Assembly: GCA_943788935.1 (NCBI GenBank)
Contig: CALSSE010000012.1
Coordinates: 62,001 to 126,000 of the forward strand
Direction of reading: 5' to 3'
Length of the DNA stretch: 64,000 nt
From: an uncultured bacterium
GTDB lineage: Bacteria; Myxococcota_A; Bradymonadia; UBA7976; VGTA01
Below the pieces are notes generated by a model. The model worked only from the letters and a program-made list of their open reading frames with translations. It made no database searches and was not told the DNA's origin. Below, in pieces: positions 28,380-38,344 of the stretch. Each line of letters begins with the position of its first letter. The stretch's first letter is position 1. The position numbers were made by a program, and so were the translations under genes.

Positions 28380-29009
28380 ATGGTGTCTCTCCTAAACAAA
28401 CTATCCAAGTGTTGGTCGTTAAGTTGTTGGGTACACGTAAAGAGTGATTTTTCTCAAAAGAGAAGAGCCAGACTCGGTCTACATAGTGTACATGAAGTCT
28501 CCACTTGTAACATGTCACAAAAAGATGTGAAGCCTCAATCTTTAAGTACTAACACTGATCGAGAGTGTTTTTCTACATTGGTCTTAGACAATCACAGATT
28601 TGGTCTTGGACAATCATAGATAAGATGATTAGAGATCTTTGATTATGAATGCTCTTCAGTCCTCAAGGTTTCTAGCTATCAGGGAGAGAGTTTGACTCAA
28701 GATCATCGATATCTAAACAGTCAGACTCTAAGTGTCTCTCTGCGTTGATGAGGGGAGATTTTAATCGCATTGAGCACGCAATGAGTGGGGGTGCAAATTT
28801 TTTCACTGAACCACTATCCGCTCTGTATCATCATGGAATTAATCATAAATGTGTCATTTTGTTTGCCGAAAGTATATAGGCTCAGTCCAAGAGAGACAGA
28901 ATTTGGTTCATCTCGTGAGTCGCTTCATGTCTACTACACTACTTGTGTTACCCGTACTGAATATTACTTGGTGGGTCGCCCTCATCAAACGTTACTAGGA
29001 GATAAGTAT
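28380..29009. promoter_or_regulatory. Divergent intergenic region with tandem 22-bp repeat
   Basis: 630 bp between divergent lipoprotein genes with no convincing gene; short frames here have no ribosome site or homology. It contains an adjacent pair of 22-bp direct repeats at 28578-28621. No clear -35/-10 pair could be selected. Confidence 0.4.
28578..28621. repeat. Direct tandem repeat, 2 x 22 bp
   Basis: Copy 1 is 28578-28599 and copy 2 is 28600-28621, with two differences (A/G and C/T). The core is TTGGTCTTRGACAATCAYAG. Two helical turns of spacing in a divergent promoter region suggests a paired protein-binding site, but this is inference. Confidence 0.7.
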
Positions 29010-30320
29010 ATGGCACGTCATTCGATCTCGATGGGCATAGTGCTCGGAGCCGCTTTGAGCACCATCAGCTGTGACAGCACAGTGTGGTTAGATGACACTC
29101 TCCCTTCACTGACTGCTGTTTACGCTTCTGGCGCCTGCCAAATAAGCGGTAATGAGCTTGATGTCTCGGTAGTTCTCGTTAATCAAGGTGATACTTCATC
29201 TTCTAATATATTACCGACGACTCGAGTCGCTAAAGAAGGTGCGACGCCGGTGACAGAGCTGTTAGACAGCGGTTCCTTCCAATTTAATACCCCCCCTATT
29301 ATGGAGACTAAAATACAAGAAGGTCTCCTTACAGAGGGAGTCGCCTATGGTGAACCAGAGTATGGATCAATGACCGGTGAACCTAAGACAGTTCAGCTTG
29401 ACCCTCGAAGCATTGATTTTGAGTGGGCCTCTCCTGACCCTGAGGCAGAGCGGATCCCACTATTGATCTTGTTGATGGATCAATCTGCCTCGGTCTTAGG
29501 CTTACCTTCGAGTAGACCAGGTGTACGTCCAAGCCAGATGTATGGCAGCGATATTACCCACCAACGTCTCACCTTTTTCAAGTCATTGGTGAAAGGACTC
29601 GATGAAAATTATGAGGTAGCGATGCTCACCTTCTCTGGCTTCACGACTAGCTTTGGCGCGGACGAGAGCAGGGTGAACAACCCCACGCTCAATCGAGATC
29701 TCGTGGTCAACGAGATTGAGAGACTGAACGTCGCTACAGCTTATGAGCCTCGAACTGCTCTTAATCAAGCGCTCGCGGATGCCAAGGAAATGATCGAGGG
29801 GTTAGAGCCTGACACTTATGATCCCGTAGTCGTGGTCTTCACTGATGGGCTAGAGAGCGGTGATAACTCAATGAATGTACCTGATATCAACGCTCTGGCC
29901 CCCTTCTTTGTGGAGCGACATGTTCCGGTCCATACACTACAACTCAGATCTAAAGTAGATCCCGCTGGTGAAGAGATGGATGAGATTGGTCGTCAAGCAC
30001 CTCTTGAGTCGATGAGTCGTCTCGCTTGTCAGACCGGCGGTGACTTCTACTACATTCGCAAAGCTGAAGACTTCACTAGTAATAATGACCTCGGTACCAT
30101 GTTACGTAATCGACTTGTTGGTCGATGGAGCCTTAAGGTTCAGACTCCCTTGTTCTCGGAGGTTATGGACCCTGAGGCGCCGGCGGTTATGCTCACCACT
30201 GAGTTAGAAGCAACACTCGCCGGAGAAGTTGAGCGCTTCACGGCTGCTCAGAGTATTCAGGGGACCACTAACTTAGTGACCACTGATAATCGTATTTGGA
30301 TTTTGAGGCAACCTCAGTGA
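29010..30320 (+). CDS. vWA-domain lipoprotein
   Basis: 436 aa from the ATG at 29010, chosen because AGGAG lies eight bases upstream and the protein then starts with a signal peptide and lipobox (LSTISC); a longer frame opens at 28785. After a beta-rich N-terminal part (about 20-140), a von Willebrand A domain starts near residue 150 with an intact MIDAS: LLMDQSASV and VVVFTDGLESGD. The C-terminus is a beta region with a GRWSLKVQTP motif. Likely a surface or periplasmic metal-dependent binding protein. It precedes the envelope-machine operon by about 110 bp and may be cotranscribed with it. Confidence 0.82.
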   Translation: MARHSISMGIVLGAALSTISCDSTVWLDDTLPSLTAVYASGACQISGNELDVSVVLVNQGDTSSSNILPTTRVAKEGATPVTELLDSGSFQFNTPPIMETKIQEGLLTEGVAYGEPEYGSMTGEPKTVQLDPRSIDFEWASPDPEAERIPLLILLMDQSASVLGLPSSRPGVRPSQMYGSDITHQRLTFFKSLVKGLDENYEVAMLTFSGFTTSFGADESRVNNPTLNRDLVVNEIERLNVATAYEPRTALNQALADAKEMIEGLEPDTYDPVVVVFTDGLESGDNSMNVPDINALAPFFVERHVPVHTLQLRSKVDPAGEEMDEIGRQAPLESMSRLACQTGGDFYYIRKAEDFTSNNDLGTMLRNRLVGRWSLKVQTPLFSEVMDPEAPAVMLTTELEATLAGEVERFTAAQSIQGTTNLVTTDNRIWILRQPQ

Positions 30321-30430
30321 GGCCAAGAGCTATTAACTGTTCAAGCCCTCTCCGCCCCACAAAGAATCTATGTATGGCGACGCTATACTATTTATGCCCA
30401 CCACTCACCACCATGGATAAGACGCAGACT

Positions 30431-31195
30431 ATGTCTAAGCACCTTTGCTCATTAAAAACGCTCTCCACTCGTTTAGCGATTGGAGCGCTTGTTCTAGGAC
30501 TTTTCACTCAAACTTCTCTCGCCCAAGATGCAGAGATGGGAGAGCAGGACCTTGACACCCCCAAGACCCCAGAAGAACAGATCGCTGAGGATTTAGCGTT
30601 ATTTTGGGGTAAGAAGCGTGAAGTTAAGGTTGTCCAGCGACGCTCTTATGTCAAAGATGGTAAAATTGATTTAACTCTAAACACCGGGATTATTCCCAAC
30701 GATGACTTCTTGGTCTACTACTTAACGGGGCTGAGAGTTGGTTACCATTTCGCGGAGAGCTTCTCCGTTGAAGGCTCTTTCAACTACGCCGTCGATTCGC
30801 TTAGCGGACTAAGCGATTACCTCAGAAACCAGAGCTCGATTGGCTTGAAAGATGCACAAATTAGAGAGTTCATTAAGTTCTTCTATAATGTTAGCGTCTT
30901 GTGGTCACCTGTCTACGGTAAAATAAGTGTGCTTGGTCAAAAACTCGCTCACTTTAATATGTACACAGGTTTGGGGATCGGGATGATGCATACCGAGGGC
31001 TATGAGAGTCCTGAAAATCCCGATGCACAGCCTCAAACTAAGCCATCGGCTAACGCTATCCTCGGTTTCCGTTGGCACTTAACTGACATGTTGAGCTTGC
31101 GCACCGAATACCGTCATTTCTTTTTCGAGAAGATCGCGGCCAGCGAGCTATCTACCCCTATCGCGCTCAATGTGGGCCTCACTGCAACCTTTTGA
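30431..31195 (+). CDS. Outer-membrane beta-barrel protein (Glt/Nfs-operon type)
   Basis: 254 aa from the ATG at 30431, which gives a clean signal peptide ending FTQTSLAQDAE; starts at 30413 or further upstream are possible. After an acidic linker the segment KKREVKVVQRRSYVKDGKI leads into alternating beta strands with an aromatic end (LNVGLTATF), typical of an outer-membrane barrel. It resembles the Myxococcota-wide outer-membrane beta-barrel family (OMP_myx_plus). In Myxococcus the Glt and Nfs systems include such barrels (GltA/B, NfsA/B); its position first in the cluster fits that role. Confidence 0.75.
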   Translation: MSKHLCSLKTLSTRLAIGALVLGLFTQTSLAQDAEMGEQDLDTPKTPEEQIAEDLALFWGKKREVKVVQRRSYVKDGKIDLTLNTGIIPNDDFLVYYLTGLRVGYHFAESFSVEGSFNYAVDSLSGLSDYLRNQSSIGLKDAQIREFIKFFYNVSVLWSPVYGKISVLGQKLAHFNMYTGLGIGMMHTEGYESPENPDAQPQTKPSANAILGFRWHLTDMLSLRTEYRHFFFEKIAASELSTPIALNVGLTATF

Positions 31196-31236
31196 GGTCA
31201 GTGACTCACTACCCATAGAGTACGAAGGAGAGATGA

Positions 31237-33168
31237 ATGTATAAATATGTCAAGAATCAGAGAAAACTCAAGGCACTCGCTGTGAGTTTACTCGTTGTCC
31301 TTACCTTAACAGCGAGCGTCGCTTGGGGACTTACCGTCGATAATGTGATCGGTATGCATCAAGCGAAATTGCCTCCGAGTGTGATCATTCAGACGCTAAA
31401 GAGCTCAGGAGCGGAGTTTAACTTAAGCCTCGCAGATATGAAAAAGCTCAAGTCCGCGGGTGTACCACAGCAGGTCATAGATGCCATGCTCCCTACCAAG
31501 GCAGGGTCTACTCCGGAGCCGGAGCCAGAGCCAGAGCCAGAGGCTGAGACCAGCGATGGTGTTCAGGCTGATCAGAGTGAAGAAGAGAAAAAGATCGCTG
31601 AGGCAGCCAAAAAGGCAGCTGAGAAAGCCGCTCGTAAAAAGAGAGAAGAGCTTAAGAAGGCGAGAATGCAAGAGATCGCCAAGAGGCTCGCTAACGCTGA
31701 GCAGCTGCTCGAAGACAAAGACTTTGTCAATTCATTAAAGGCCTTTGATGACTTCTTACAGTCTAAAGACCAAACCCCAGAAGGTAGAGCTCAGGCACAG
31801 TTTGGACTCGCAGAGTCTCTCTTTGGGCTTGGGTTATACGCCAATGCGATGGTCAATTATGAAGAGATCCTAGAGACTGCTCCCGAAGAAAACCCCGTGT
31901 TCGAGAGGTCATTTTATCGCTTTCGACAATGTTCACAGATGGTCTCTTATGAGGGTCTTCCAGGTGCGCTCACTGACCATTACATTGGCAACTTCACGAA
32001 AGAATTCCAGAATAGTTACAACTACTTCTTAGGTAAACTGTTTTTCTCTGCTGCAGACCCTGAGAGAGCCTCTCTATATTTAGAGAGAGTTGAAGATAAT
32101 AATCCTGACTATGCACGAGCTCAATATGTGCTTGGGCTGATCAAAGTGAACCAAGCGGAAGATGATAAGCGTTTCCTCATTGAGGCTACCGAGAGCTTTG
32201 TGAGAGCAGTAAAGTTTGTGGAGAGGAAAAAATACCGGTCGGTAGAAGATCTTCGTCGGGTAGGTCACCTCGCTTATCTGAGTATGGCGCGTCTCGCTTA
32301 CACACTCGCAACTGACTTCCCCTCTCTTTACGGAGCAGCGATCTATTATTACCGAAAAGTTCCTGCAGACTCCACCAACTATATAGAAGCCTTGTATGAG
32401 TCGGCTTGGGCTTATTTCCTTAAAGGTAATATCCGACGTGGAATGGGAGTATTTCATACCCTTGAAGGGCCTGATTGGAAGAATCATTATCTTCCCGATA
32501 CTCACCTGCTCGAGGCCCAAGTCTTCTTGAACCTATGTCGCACCGGTTTAGCCCAACAAGCGATCAAGCGTCTAGAAGCCAAATATCTAGATCTTAAGCC
32601 TACTCTCAAGCTCTACCTCGAGACTTATGAAGAGACGATCTTTGAAGCCTTTGTTAAGAAGAAGTTGAAGAGGGGCTTAGATCTTCCACGCCGCTTGCAT
32701 CTCTCAGTGCTCGCTGACAGTCGCTTCAACGAGTCGTATATGAATGTAGCCCGTTACTCCAATGAGATCAAACAGATCAAAATAAACCAAGAGACTTTAG
32801 GGGATGCCCTCACTAACAGGCTACTAGAGCGCGCTAATGATTTACTCGAGCAGGGTAAAGAGCTTCTCAGCCAAATGATTTTGCAGACCCTGCGTGACCG
32901 CGAGGAAGAGTTAGATTCTCTCGATGATAAAGTAGAGCGTATGCGTTTTGAGATCGAATCCCAAAATGCACGAAAGCTCGAAGAGCAAATCGAGAAGAGT
33001 TATGAGGGTGAGATCGATGTGGCAAAAAATGCTGCTTCAAGCCAGTCTACAGCGAATTTACTCGTTGGCGATAAGTATCTCACATGGCCGTTTGAGGGTG
33101 AGTTTTGGAAAGATGAGATCAACAGTTACCGCAGTTATCTCACCAGCCAATGCAGAGAGGAAAAATAG
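31237..33168 (+). CDS. Exported TPR protein (GltC/NfsC position)
   Basis: 643 aa. A signal peptide or anchor (residues 1-30) precedes a small helical module (VIGMHQAKLPPSVIIQTLK to AGVPQQVIDAML), a PEPEPEPEPE linker, a Lys/Ala/Glu-rich coiled coil, and tetratricopeptide-like helices from about residue 140 to 500. The end is coiled-coil again (LLEQGKELLSQMILQ). It should be periplasmic. 42 bp after the barrel gene and 2 bp before the next TPR gene, so it is clearly in the operon. By position and domain content it matches the C component of Glt/Nfs; this is inference, not a residue-level match. Confidence 0.75.
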   Translation: MYKYVKNQRKLKALAVSLLVVLTLTASVAWGLTVDNVIGMHQAKLPPSVIIQTLKSSGAEFNLSLADMKKLKSAGVPQQVIDAMLPTKAGSTPEPEPEPEPEAETSDGVQADQSEEEKKIAEAAKKAAEKAARKKREELKKARMQEIAKRLANAEQLLEDKDFVNSLKAFDDFLQSKDQTPEGRAQAQFGLAESLFGLGLYANAMVNYEEILETAPEENPVFERSFYRFRQCSQMVSYEGLPGALTDHYIGNFTKEFQNSYNYFLGKLFFSAADPERASLYLERVEDNNPDYARAQYVLGLIKVNQAEDDKRFLIEATESFVRAVKFVERKKYRSVEDLRRVGHLAYLSMARLAYTLATDFPSLYGAAIYYYRKVPADSTNYIEALYESAWAYFLKGNIRRGMGVFHTLEGPDWKNHYLPDTHLLEAQVFLNLCRTGLAQQAIKRLEAKYLDLKPTLKLYLETYEETIFEAFVKKKLKRGLDLPRRLHLSVLADSRFNESYMNVARYSNEIKQIKINQETLGDALTNRLLERANDLLEQGKELLSQMILQTLRDREEELDSLDDKVERMRFEIESQNARKLEEQIEKSYEGEIDVAKNAASSQSTANLLVGDKYLTWPFEGEFWKDEINSYRSYLTSQCREEK

Positions 33169-33170
33169 AG

Positions 33171-36100
33171 ATGACCATCAGTCTACAGAACCCTAGAGAG
33201 GGAATGAAGTACTCTGTGCTTCTGATCGCTCTTGGCTTGACGATGAGCTTAGTCTCAAGCGTCGAGTATGCCTCAGCCCAAGACAATGAGACCTCTAAAA
33301 CGGTTAAGTTCGATCGAGATACAGTAGAGCTTGAGAACTTTCGGTCAGATAAAGAGGCAGCGCTCTCCAAGAGTCGCTTAAAGAGAATTAAAATTCTTAC
33401 TCGCCTGATTAATAAGAATAAGCAGTCTCGTGACATGCCCGACTTACTCTTCCAGCTCGCAGAGTTAGAGTGGGATGAGGCTAAATATCGATATTTCCTT
33501 AAACGGAAAGAGTACGATAAGGTCTATGAGGCATACCTTGAGGGGACCCTCACTAAGCGTCCAGAAGAGCCAAAGCCTGATTATTCACGGGCCGAAGTAC
33601 ACTATCAGAAGCTGCTGAGTTCATTCTCTAATTATCGGAAGATTGATACAGTTCTATTTTTCCTTGCTCAGGGCTATAAACTCTCAGGAAACTCATCAAA
33701 AATGATGCAGTTCATGACCCGACTGGTCAAGGAGTACCCTAAAAGTGATTACATCACTCGAGCTCGTCTAGCCCTCGGTGAAGTCTTCTTCGATAAAAAC
33801 ATCATGGGAGCCGCCGAGATACATTACGAAGAGGCAGTGAAAGACCTCAAGGCTCCTGAGTATCCTTATGCTCTCTATAAACTAGGTTATACCTATTACA
33901 ACCGCCACAAATATGACCCCAGTATTGTTGCCTTCAAAAAAGTCATCGATATGGGGTTGTCTGGTCAGCGTAAGATCGCCTTCCAAAATCAAGCTTATTC
34001 GGCGTTAGCGCTCGCTTTCACTGAGGTTAAAGATGGGTGGCAGAACGCTCGGGATTACTTCCGCTCTATCGAGGGGAAGGCGAAGCAGCCCAACCTCACT
34101 GTTGAGCAGTTAGAGAAGATGGCTCGCATCTTTGACAAGCAAGATAAAGTCAAAGAACAGCTCGCCGTCTACGAATACCTCATCTCTGAGGATCCCACTA
34201 GCTCTCAGATCCCTGAGTATGCGGACTACATGATCGAAACTTATAAAAAGCAAGAAGACCTCATGAAGACCGAAGAGCAGGTCATGCGCTTCTTCAAATA
34301 CTTTGAGAACAAGACGAGTTGGGGGGTCGCCAACAAAGGAGAGAGCGATAATCAACAGAGCGCTCGCAAGAGAGCGGTTCAGTTCCGTGAGACTCAACTC
34401 GATTGGCTGATCTCTAGTTTTCATACTAGAGCCCAAGCGCTCGAGAAAGAGAAGAGCGATGAAGTCGCCTCACCTTATTATGCAAAGGCGGCAACGTATT
34501 ATGACATGTTCATTAACACCTTCCCTGACTCTAAAGACCTCTATGACAAAGAATTCTTCCTCGCTGAAATTCTCACATACCAACAGGGTCAATGGGATAA
34601 GGCGATTAAGCACTATACTGGGGTGATGAAGCGCGACCCGAAGGGCAAGTACTCCAAAGAGTCAGCTTACAAGGTGATACTCTGTGGAGAAGAGAAGATG
34701 GCGGGGGCTAACTTAATTCCTCCTCCACAGCACTTCAAAGAGGCAGGTAAAATGACCACCAAGGCTAAGCAGGCCTCGGTTGAGTATACTAAGTCTGACA
34801 ATAACGACGACTTTAAACCGATATCCAAAAAAGAGCTCCATGAGACAGAGACTGCTTTCTTGGAAGCCTGTAAAAATTACACAGACTTTTACCCCGAAGA
34901 TGGTGAAGTTCCCTCGATCTCATTCCGCGCAGCTGAATTATTCATTCGCGCTGGTCATTACTCAGAGGGGATTAAGCGTCTTGAGGTTATTATGACCTAT
35001 CACTCTAATCATAAATTCGCGAGTTTTGCAGCAGCCACCCTGTTTGATGCTAACTATCGCCTGCGTCGTTGGGATCAAATGGAGCGATGGGGCCGTTATA
35101 TGCTCAAAAAGCGTAACTTTAAAGTGCTCAAGCGCAAGCAGCTTGAGGATGTGATCGCCATCTCCATTAATAACTTCGCCGCCGAGCTATCTGAGAAGGG
35201 CTCAAATCTTAAGAAAGATGGTCAGTTTGACGCTGGGCAGAAACTTCAAGATCAGGCGGTTGATCAGATGCTCCGCTTCATCAAAGAATTCCCGAAACAC
35301 CCCAAGGCGGCGATCGCACTCTCCAACGCCGCTTTCCTCACCGAAAAGGCAGAGCGAACCAAAGAGGCGGTTGATCTGTATGAGCGTCTGATTCGAAACT
35401 ATAAGAAGAGTCCTCAAGCGACCGAGGCTCACTTTGTTCTTGGCGCTCTCTATGAGAGTCAGACAAAATTTGAGAAGGCCGCTGACTACTTTGAGAAAAT
35501 GGCCTCTTTCCCTGACCTTGATGATATGACCAAGGTGAAAGACTCTCTGTACAATGCTGGCGCGATTCGAATGGCGCTTCAGCAATATAAGGCGGCGGCT
35601 AAGATCTTCGAGAATTATATTAAGAAGTTCCCTGAAGACGAGGCGACTCGGGAGCTCTTCTTCCAAATCGCTAAAGCTCATCAGGCCCGCTCTGACTGGA
35701 AGAATGTCCGTAAACTCTATAAGCGCTACATAAAGAAGTATAATAAGAAAGAGCCCAAGAGCGTCGTCGATGTTCACCTCTTAATCGCCGAGAGTCATCA
35801 GAAAGAGAACACTAGGAAAGCTCGTAAATTGGCGAGTAAGTCACTCGCTGACTCTCTAAAAGCATACCAAGCTCTGTCTAAGAAGGATCAAGACGATAAG
35901 AAGGCAAAATACTCTGCATCGAAGGCTCGATTCCATGAGGCTGAGTACCTCCTCGCTGATTTCCTCGCTTACAAAATTATCTCTTATCCTCAACGTAAAT
36001 TGGTCAAGACCTTGACCAAGAAAGCTGAGCTTCAGCAAGAGTGTGAAAAAGCCTACCTAGAAGTTTTAAAGTATAAGGCATATCAAGTCAGCGCTGGTGC

Positions 36101-36608
36101 GTTCTTCCGTATCGCCGATATATACAATACCTTCGCTAAGACCTTGACTGGACTTGAGGCACCTCGAGAGCTTGAGGATAATCCTGAGGCGCTTGACATG
36201 TATGAGATCTTCATCGAAGAGAAGGTTCTACCTCTCGAAGAGAAGGCGGTAGAGAGTGCCCGGGGCGCGCTTAAGCTCGCTCATGAAAACCGAGTATATA
36301 ATGAATGGTCAAAGAGGTCGGCCGCGCTCTTAGCTAAGCTATCTCCTGAGCTATTCCCTATTCTCAATGATGAAGTTGTCAACACCGAGTGGGAGGTCCC
36401 CGCGACCTTCTCTACTAAATATATCAGCGATCCCGCCGGGAAGTTGAATCAGATGATCCGTAAGGCTAAGGCGAGCGAAGAGGCGATTAAAGAAGCCAAG
36501 AAGCTTAAGGCTGAGAGCGCAGAGACGCCCAACGCCAAGAAGCAGAGCGCCAATGCTAAAGGAGAGAGCTCTGATAAGACCGGGTCTGATAAGAAGGAGG
36601 AGAAGTAA
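33171..36608 (+). CDS. Very large periplasmic TPR protein (GltD/AgmU-like)
   Basis: 1145 aa from the ATG at 33171 (an in-frame ATG at 33150 lies inside the previous gene and is less likely). A signal peptide ends at EYASAQD. Nearly the whole protein is tetratricopeptide repeats, many with the canonical pattern (for example PDLLFQLAELEWDEAKYRY, LFFLAQGYKLSGN, ALYKLGYTYYNRHKYDPSI, AHFVLGALYESQTKFEKAA). The C-terminus is Lys/Glu-rich. Size, TPR content and position between another TPR gene and a TPR lipoprotein gene match GltD/AgmU and NfsD of Myxococcus, periplasmic parts of an envelope-spanning machine. Confidence 0.78.
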   Translation: MTISLQNPREGMKYSVLLIALGLTMSLVSSVEYASAQDNETSKTVKFDRDTVELENFRSDKEAALSKSRLKRIKILTRLINKNKQSRDMPDLLFQLAELEWDEAKYRYFLKRKEYDKVYEAYLEGTLTKRPEEPKPDYSRAEVHYQKLLSSFSNYRKIDTVLFFLAQGYKLSGNSSKMMQFMTRLVKEYPKSDYITRARLALGEVFFDKNIMGAAEIHYEEAVKDLKAPEYPYALYKLGYTYYNRHKYDPSIVAFKKVIDMGLSGQRKIAFQNQAYSALALAFTEVKDGWQNARDYFRSIEGKAKQPNLTVEQLEKMARIFDKQDKVKEQLAVYEYLISEDPTSSQIPEYADYMIETYKKQEDLMKTEEQVMRFFKYFENKTSWGVANKGESDNQQSARKRAVQFRETQLDWLISSFHTRAQALEKEKSDEVASPYYAKAATYYDMFINTFPDSKDLYDKEFFLAEILTYQQGQWDKAIKHYTGVMKRDPKGKYSKESAYKVILCGEEKMAGANLIPPPQHFKEAGKMTTKAKQASVEYTKSDNNDDFKPISKKELHETETAFLEACKNYTDFYPEDGEVPSISFRAAELFIRAGHYSEGIKRLEVIMTYHSNHKFASFAAATLFDANYRLRRWDQMERWGRYMLKKRNFKVLKRKQLEDVIAISINNFAAELSEKGSNLKKDGQFDAGQKLQDQAVDQMLRFIKEFPKHPKAAIALSNAAFLTEKAERTKEAVDLYERLIRNYKKSPQATEAHFVLGALYESQTKFEKAADYFEKMASFPDLDDMTKVKDSLYNAGAIRMALQQYKAAAKIFENYIKKFPEDEATRELFFQIAKAHQARSDWKNVRKLYKRYIKKYNKKEPKSVVDVHLLIAESHQKENTRKARKLASKSLADSLKAYQALSKKDQDDKKAKYSASKARFHEAEYLLADFLAYKIISYPQRKLVKTLTKKAELQQECEKAYLEVLKYKAYQVSAGAFFRIADIYNTFAKTLTGLEAPRELEDNPEALDMYEIFIEEKVLPLEEKAVESARGALKLAHENRVYNEWSKRSAALLAKLSPELFPILNDEVVNTEWEVPATFSTKYISDPAGKLNQMIRKAKASEEAIKEAKKLKAESAETPNAKKQSANAKGESSDKTGSDKKEEK

Positions 36609-38212
36609 TGAGTTCTCTAAAGATTATGAGCGTTCCTATGGTAAATATCATCCGCTTTGGCGGATTATCGATCGCCCTAATGCTCCTCGCTGCCTGTGGT
36701 TCAACTCCGCCTCCACCTACGGTACCGGCCTTTCCCGCAGAAGAGCCTAACACCAAGGGTGTACCTACTTCGGCTTACACTAGTTTTGAGCGGGGCGTGA
36801 AGGCCCTAGAAGAAAAGCCCGCTAATTACATTGAAGCGGCCAAAGCCTTTGAGCAGGCGCTTGGTGAGTATGAAGACTCCAGGAACCGCCAACTGGGCGC
36901 CCGTGAGAGTCATAATGCAGACCTTGAAGCCAATCAGGTCGCTCTAGAGGCCTGGAAGAAGTTGCATGGTCCCAAGCTCAAAGAAGAACCTGATCTTCAA
37001 GCACAGCTTAAGCAAAGAGAAGAGGCTATCGCTAGCCAACGCGGGAGATTAGGAGAGGGGATCGCCGCACCTGACTATGTCGTGGCCCGCTTAAACTTCG
37101 CCTATACTCGCGAAAAACTAGGTCGTTACAAAGAGGCGGCTGAGGCTTATAAGGTCTTGCTTGACAAAGAAGTCGGTGACGCGACTATAAGACTCGCTTA
37201 TGGTCGGTCTCTCCTCTTCAGCGATCAAGCGAAAGCCTCAATCTCTGAATTCGAGATGGTACTCACACAGAATAAGCGGAGTCTCGACGCTAGGAATAAC
37301 CTCGCTGCTGCTTATCTCTCCCTAGATGACCTCCCCACCTGCTTGCGTTATGTGAAAGAGGTTTTATCCATCCAGCCGAAGAATGTATCGGCAATCATTA
37401 ATCTCGGTCTCCTCTACCTCAAAGATAAGAAGTATGATCTCGCTGAGCTGATGTTTAAGAAGGCGATTAAATACGATAAAATCAACGCCAAAGCCTACTC
37501 TAACCTCGGCCTAACGTATTACATGACCGATAAACTTCCCTTTGCGGTGATGAACTTTGAGAAGGCTATTAAGCTAGATCCATCTATGGACGAAGCGCGG
37601 CTTAACTTGGGCTCTGTTTATTTAGACTATCTAGATTACGCCAGAGCACTCGAGCAGTTTAACATTGTGCTCTCTAGATTCCCTAAGCACTATCAAGCTT
37701 TGGTCGGTGCAGCAGACTCCTTTTATGGAACGACAAAGTATCAAGAGGCTGTCGACCATTATCTAGAGAGTAATAAAATCAAAGATGATAACCCCGAGGT
37801 GATTATTCGCCTCGCTAAGCTATATGAAGAGAAGATGTCAACCCTGTCAGACCATAAGCTCGTAGCCGTAGATTATTATGAGAGATACATTAAGCTGACT
37901 AAGCCTCCTAAGTCATCGCCGATTTACATGCAGTTAGCGAATCTCAAGGCGATCATTCAGATGGAAAAGGATCAAAAAAATAATCCTCAGCCCCCAGCAG
38001 AAGATCCGGAAGCAGAGGCTCCGGCAGCAGAAGATCCAGCAGCAGAAGATCCAGCAGCAGAGGCTCCGGCAGCAGAAGATCCAGCAGCAGAGGCTCCGGC
38101 AGCAGAAGATCCAGCAGCAGAGGCTCCGGCAGCAGAAGATCCAGCAGCAGAGGCTCCGGTAGCAGAGGCTCCGGCAGCAGAGACTCCAGCAGCAGAGGCT
38201 CCAGCAGAGTAA
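36608..38212 (+). CDS. TPR lipoprotein with acidic repeat tail (GltE/AglT-like)
   Basis: 534 aa. The ATG overlaps the upstream stop (TAATG) and has a strong AAGGAGGAG site. The lipobox is LMLLAAC, followed by a Pro-rich linker, a helical region and six to seven TPRs (about 150-430), including LAAAYLSLDDLPTCLRYV, AIINLGLLYLKDKKYDLAE and AYSNLGLTYYMTDKLPF. The last 70 residues are acidic AAEDPAAEAP repeats. GltE/AglT and NfsE are TPR outer-membrane lipoproteins directly after gltD/nfsD, so both content and order agree. Confidence 0.8.
   Translation: MSSLKIMSVPMVNIIRFGGLSIALMLLAACGSTPPPPTVPAFPAEEPNTKGVPTSAYTSFERGVKALEEKPANYIEAAKAFEQALGEYEDSRNRQLGARESHNADLEANQVALEAWKKLHGPKLKEEPDLQAQLKQREEAIASQRGRLGEGIAAPDYVVARLNFAYTREKLGRYKEAAEAYKVLLDKEVGDATIRLAYGRSLLFSDQAKASISEFEMVLTQNKRSLDARNNLAAAYLSLDDLPTCLRYVKEVLSIQPKNVSAIINLGLLYLKDKKYDLAELMFKKAIKYDKINAKAYSNLGLTYYMTDKLPFAVMNFEKAIKLDPSMDEARLNLGSVYLDYLDYARALEQFNIVLSRFPKHYQALVGAADSFYGTTKYQEAVDHYLESNKIKDDNPEVIIRLAKLYEEKMSTLSDHKLVAVDYYERYIKLTKPPKSSPIYMQLANLKAIIQMEKDQKNNPQPPAEDPEAEAPAAEDPAAEDPAAEAPAAEDPAAEAPAAEDPAAEAPAAEDPAAEAPVAEAPAAETPAAEAPAE
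37994..38209 (+). repeat. 30-bp repeat encoding AAEDPAAEAP
   Basis: Near-identical DNA units of 15 and 30 bp (gcagcagaagatccagca and gcagcagaggctccg) encode an acidic Ala/Glu/Pro tail on the TPR lipoprotein. Nucleotide identity between copies is almost complete, so it is young or frequently re-copied. Confidence 0.9.
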
Positions 38213-38344
38213 TTCTCTGTAGAATAACACAACGAGTATCAAGCAACGCTTGAGTACTTTTCTATAGCTTGTTAAAACCATTGAGGGGATGAAGGCGTAT
38301 CAATCTTGTGCATGCCTATCCCCTTCTTTTTTTGGAGAGATGTT

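Noticed and set aside
28365..28619. 84-codon plus-strand frame in the divergent intergenic region
   Set aside because: No ribosome site, no recognisable domain, and it overlaps the repeat region and the start of the minus-strand lipoprotein gene.
35202..35777. Minus-strand 191-codon frame
   Set aside because: Antisense to the large TPR gene, whose TPR pattern is continuous across it; a shadow frame caused by codon usage.
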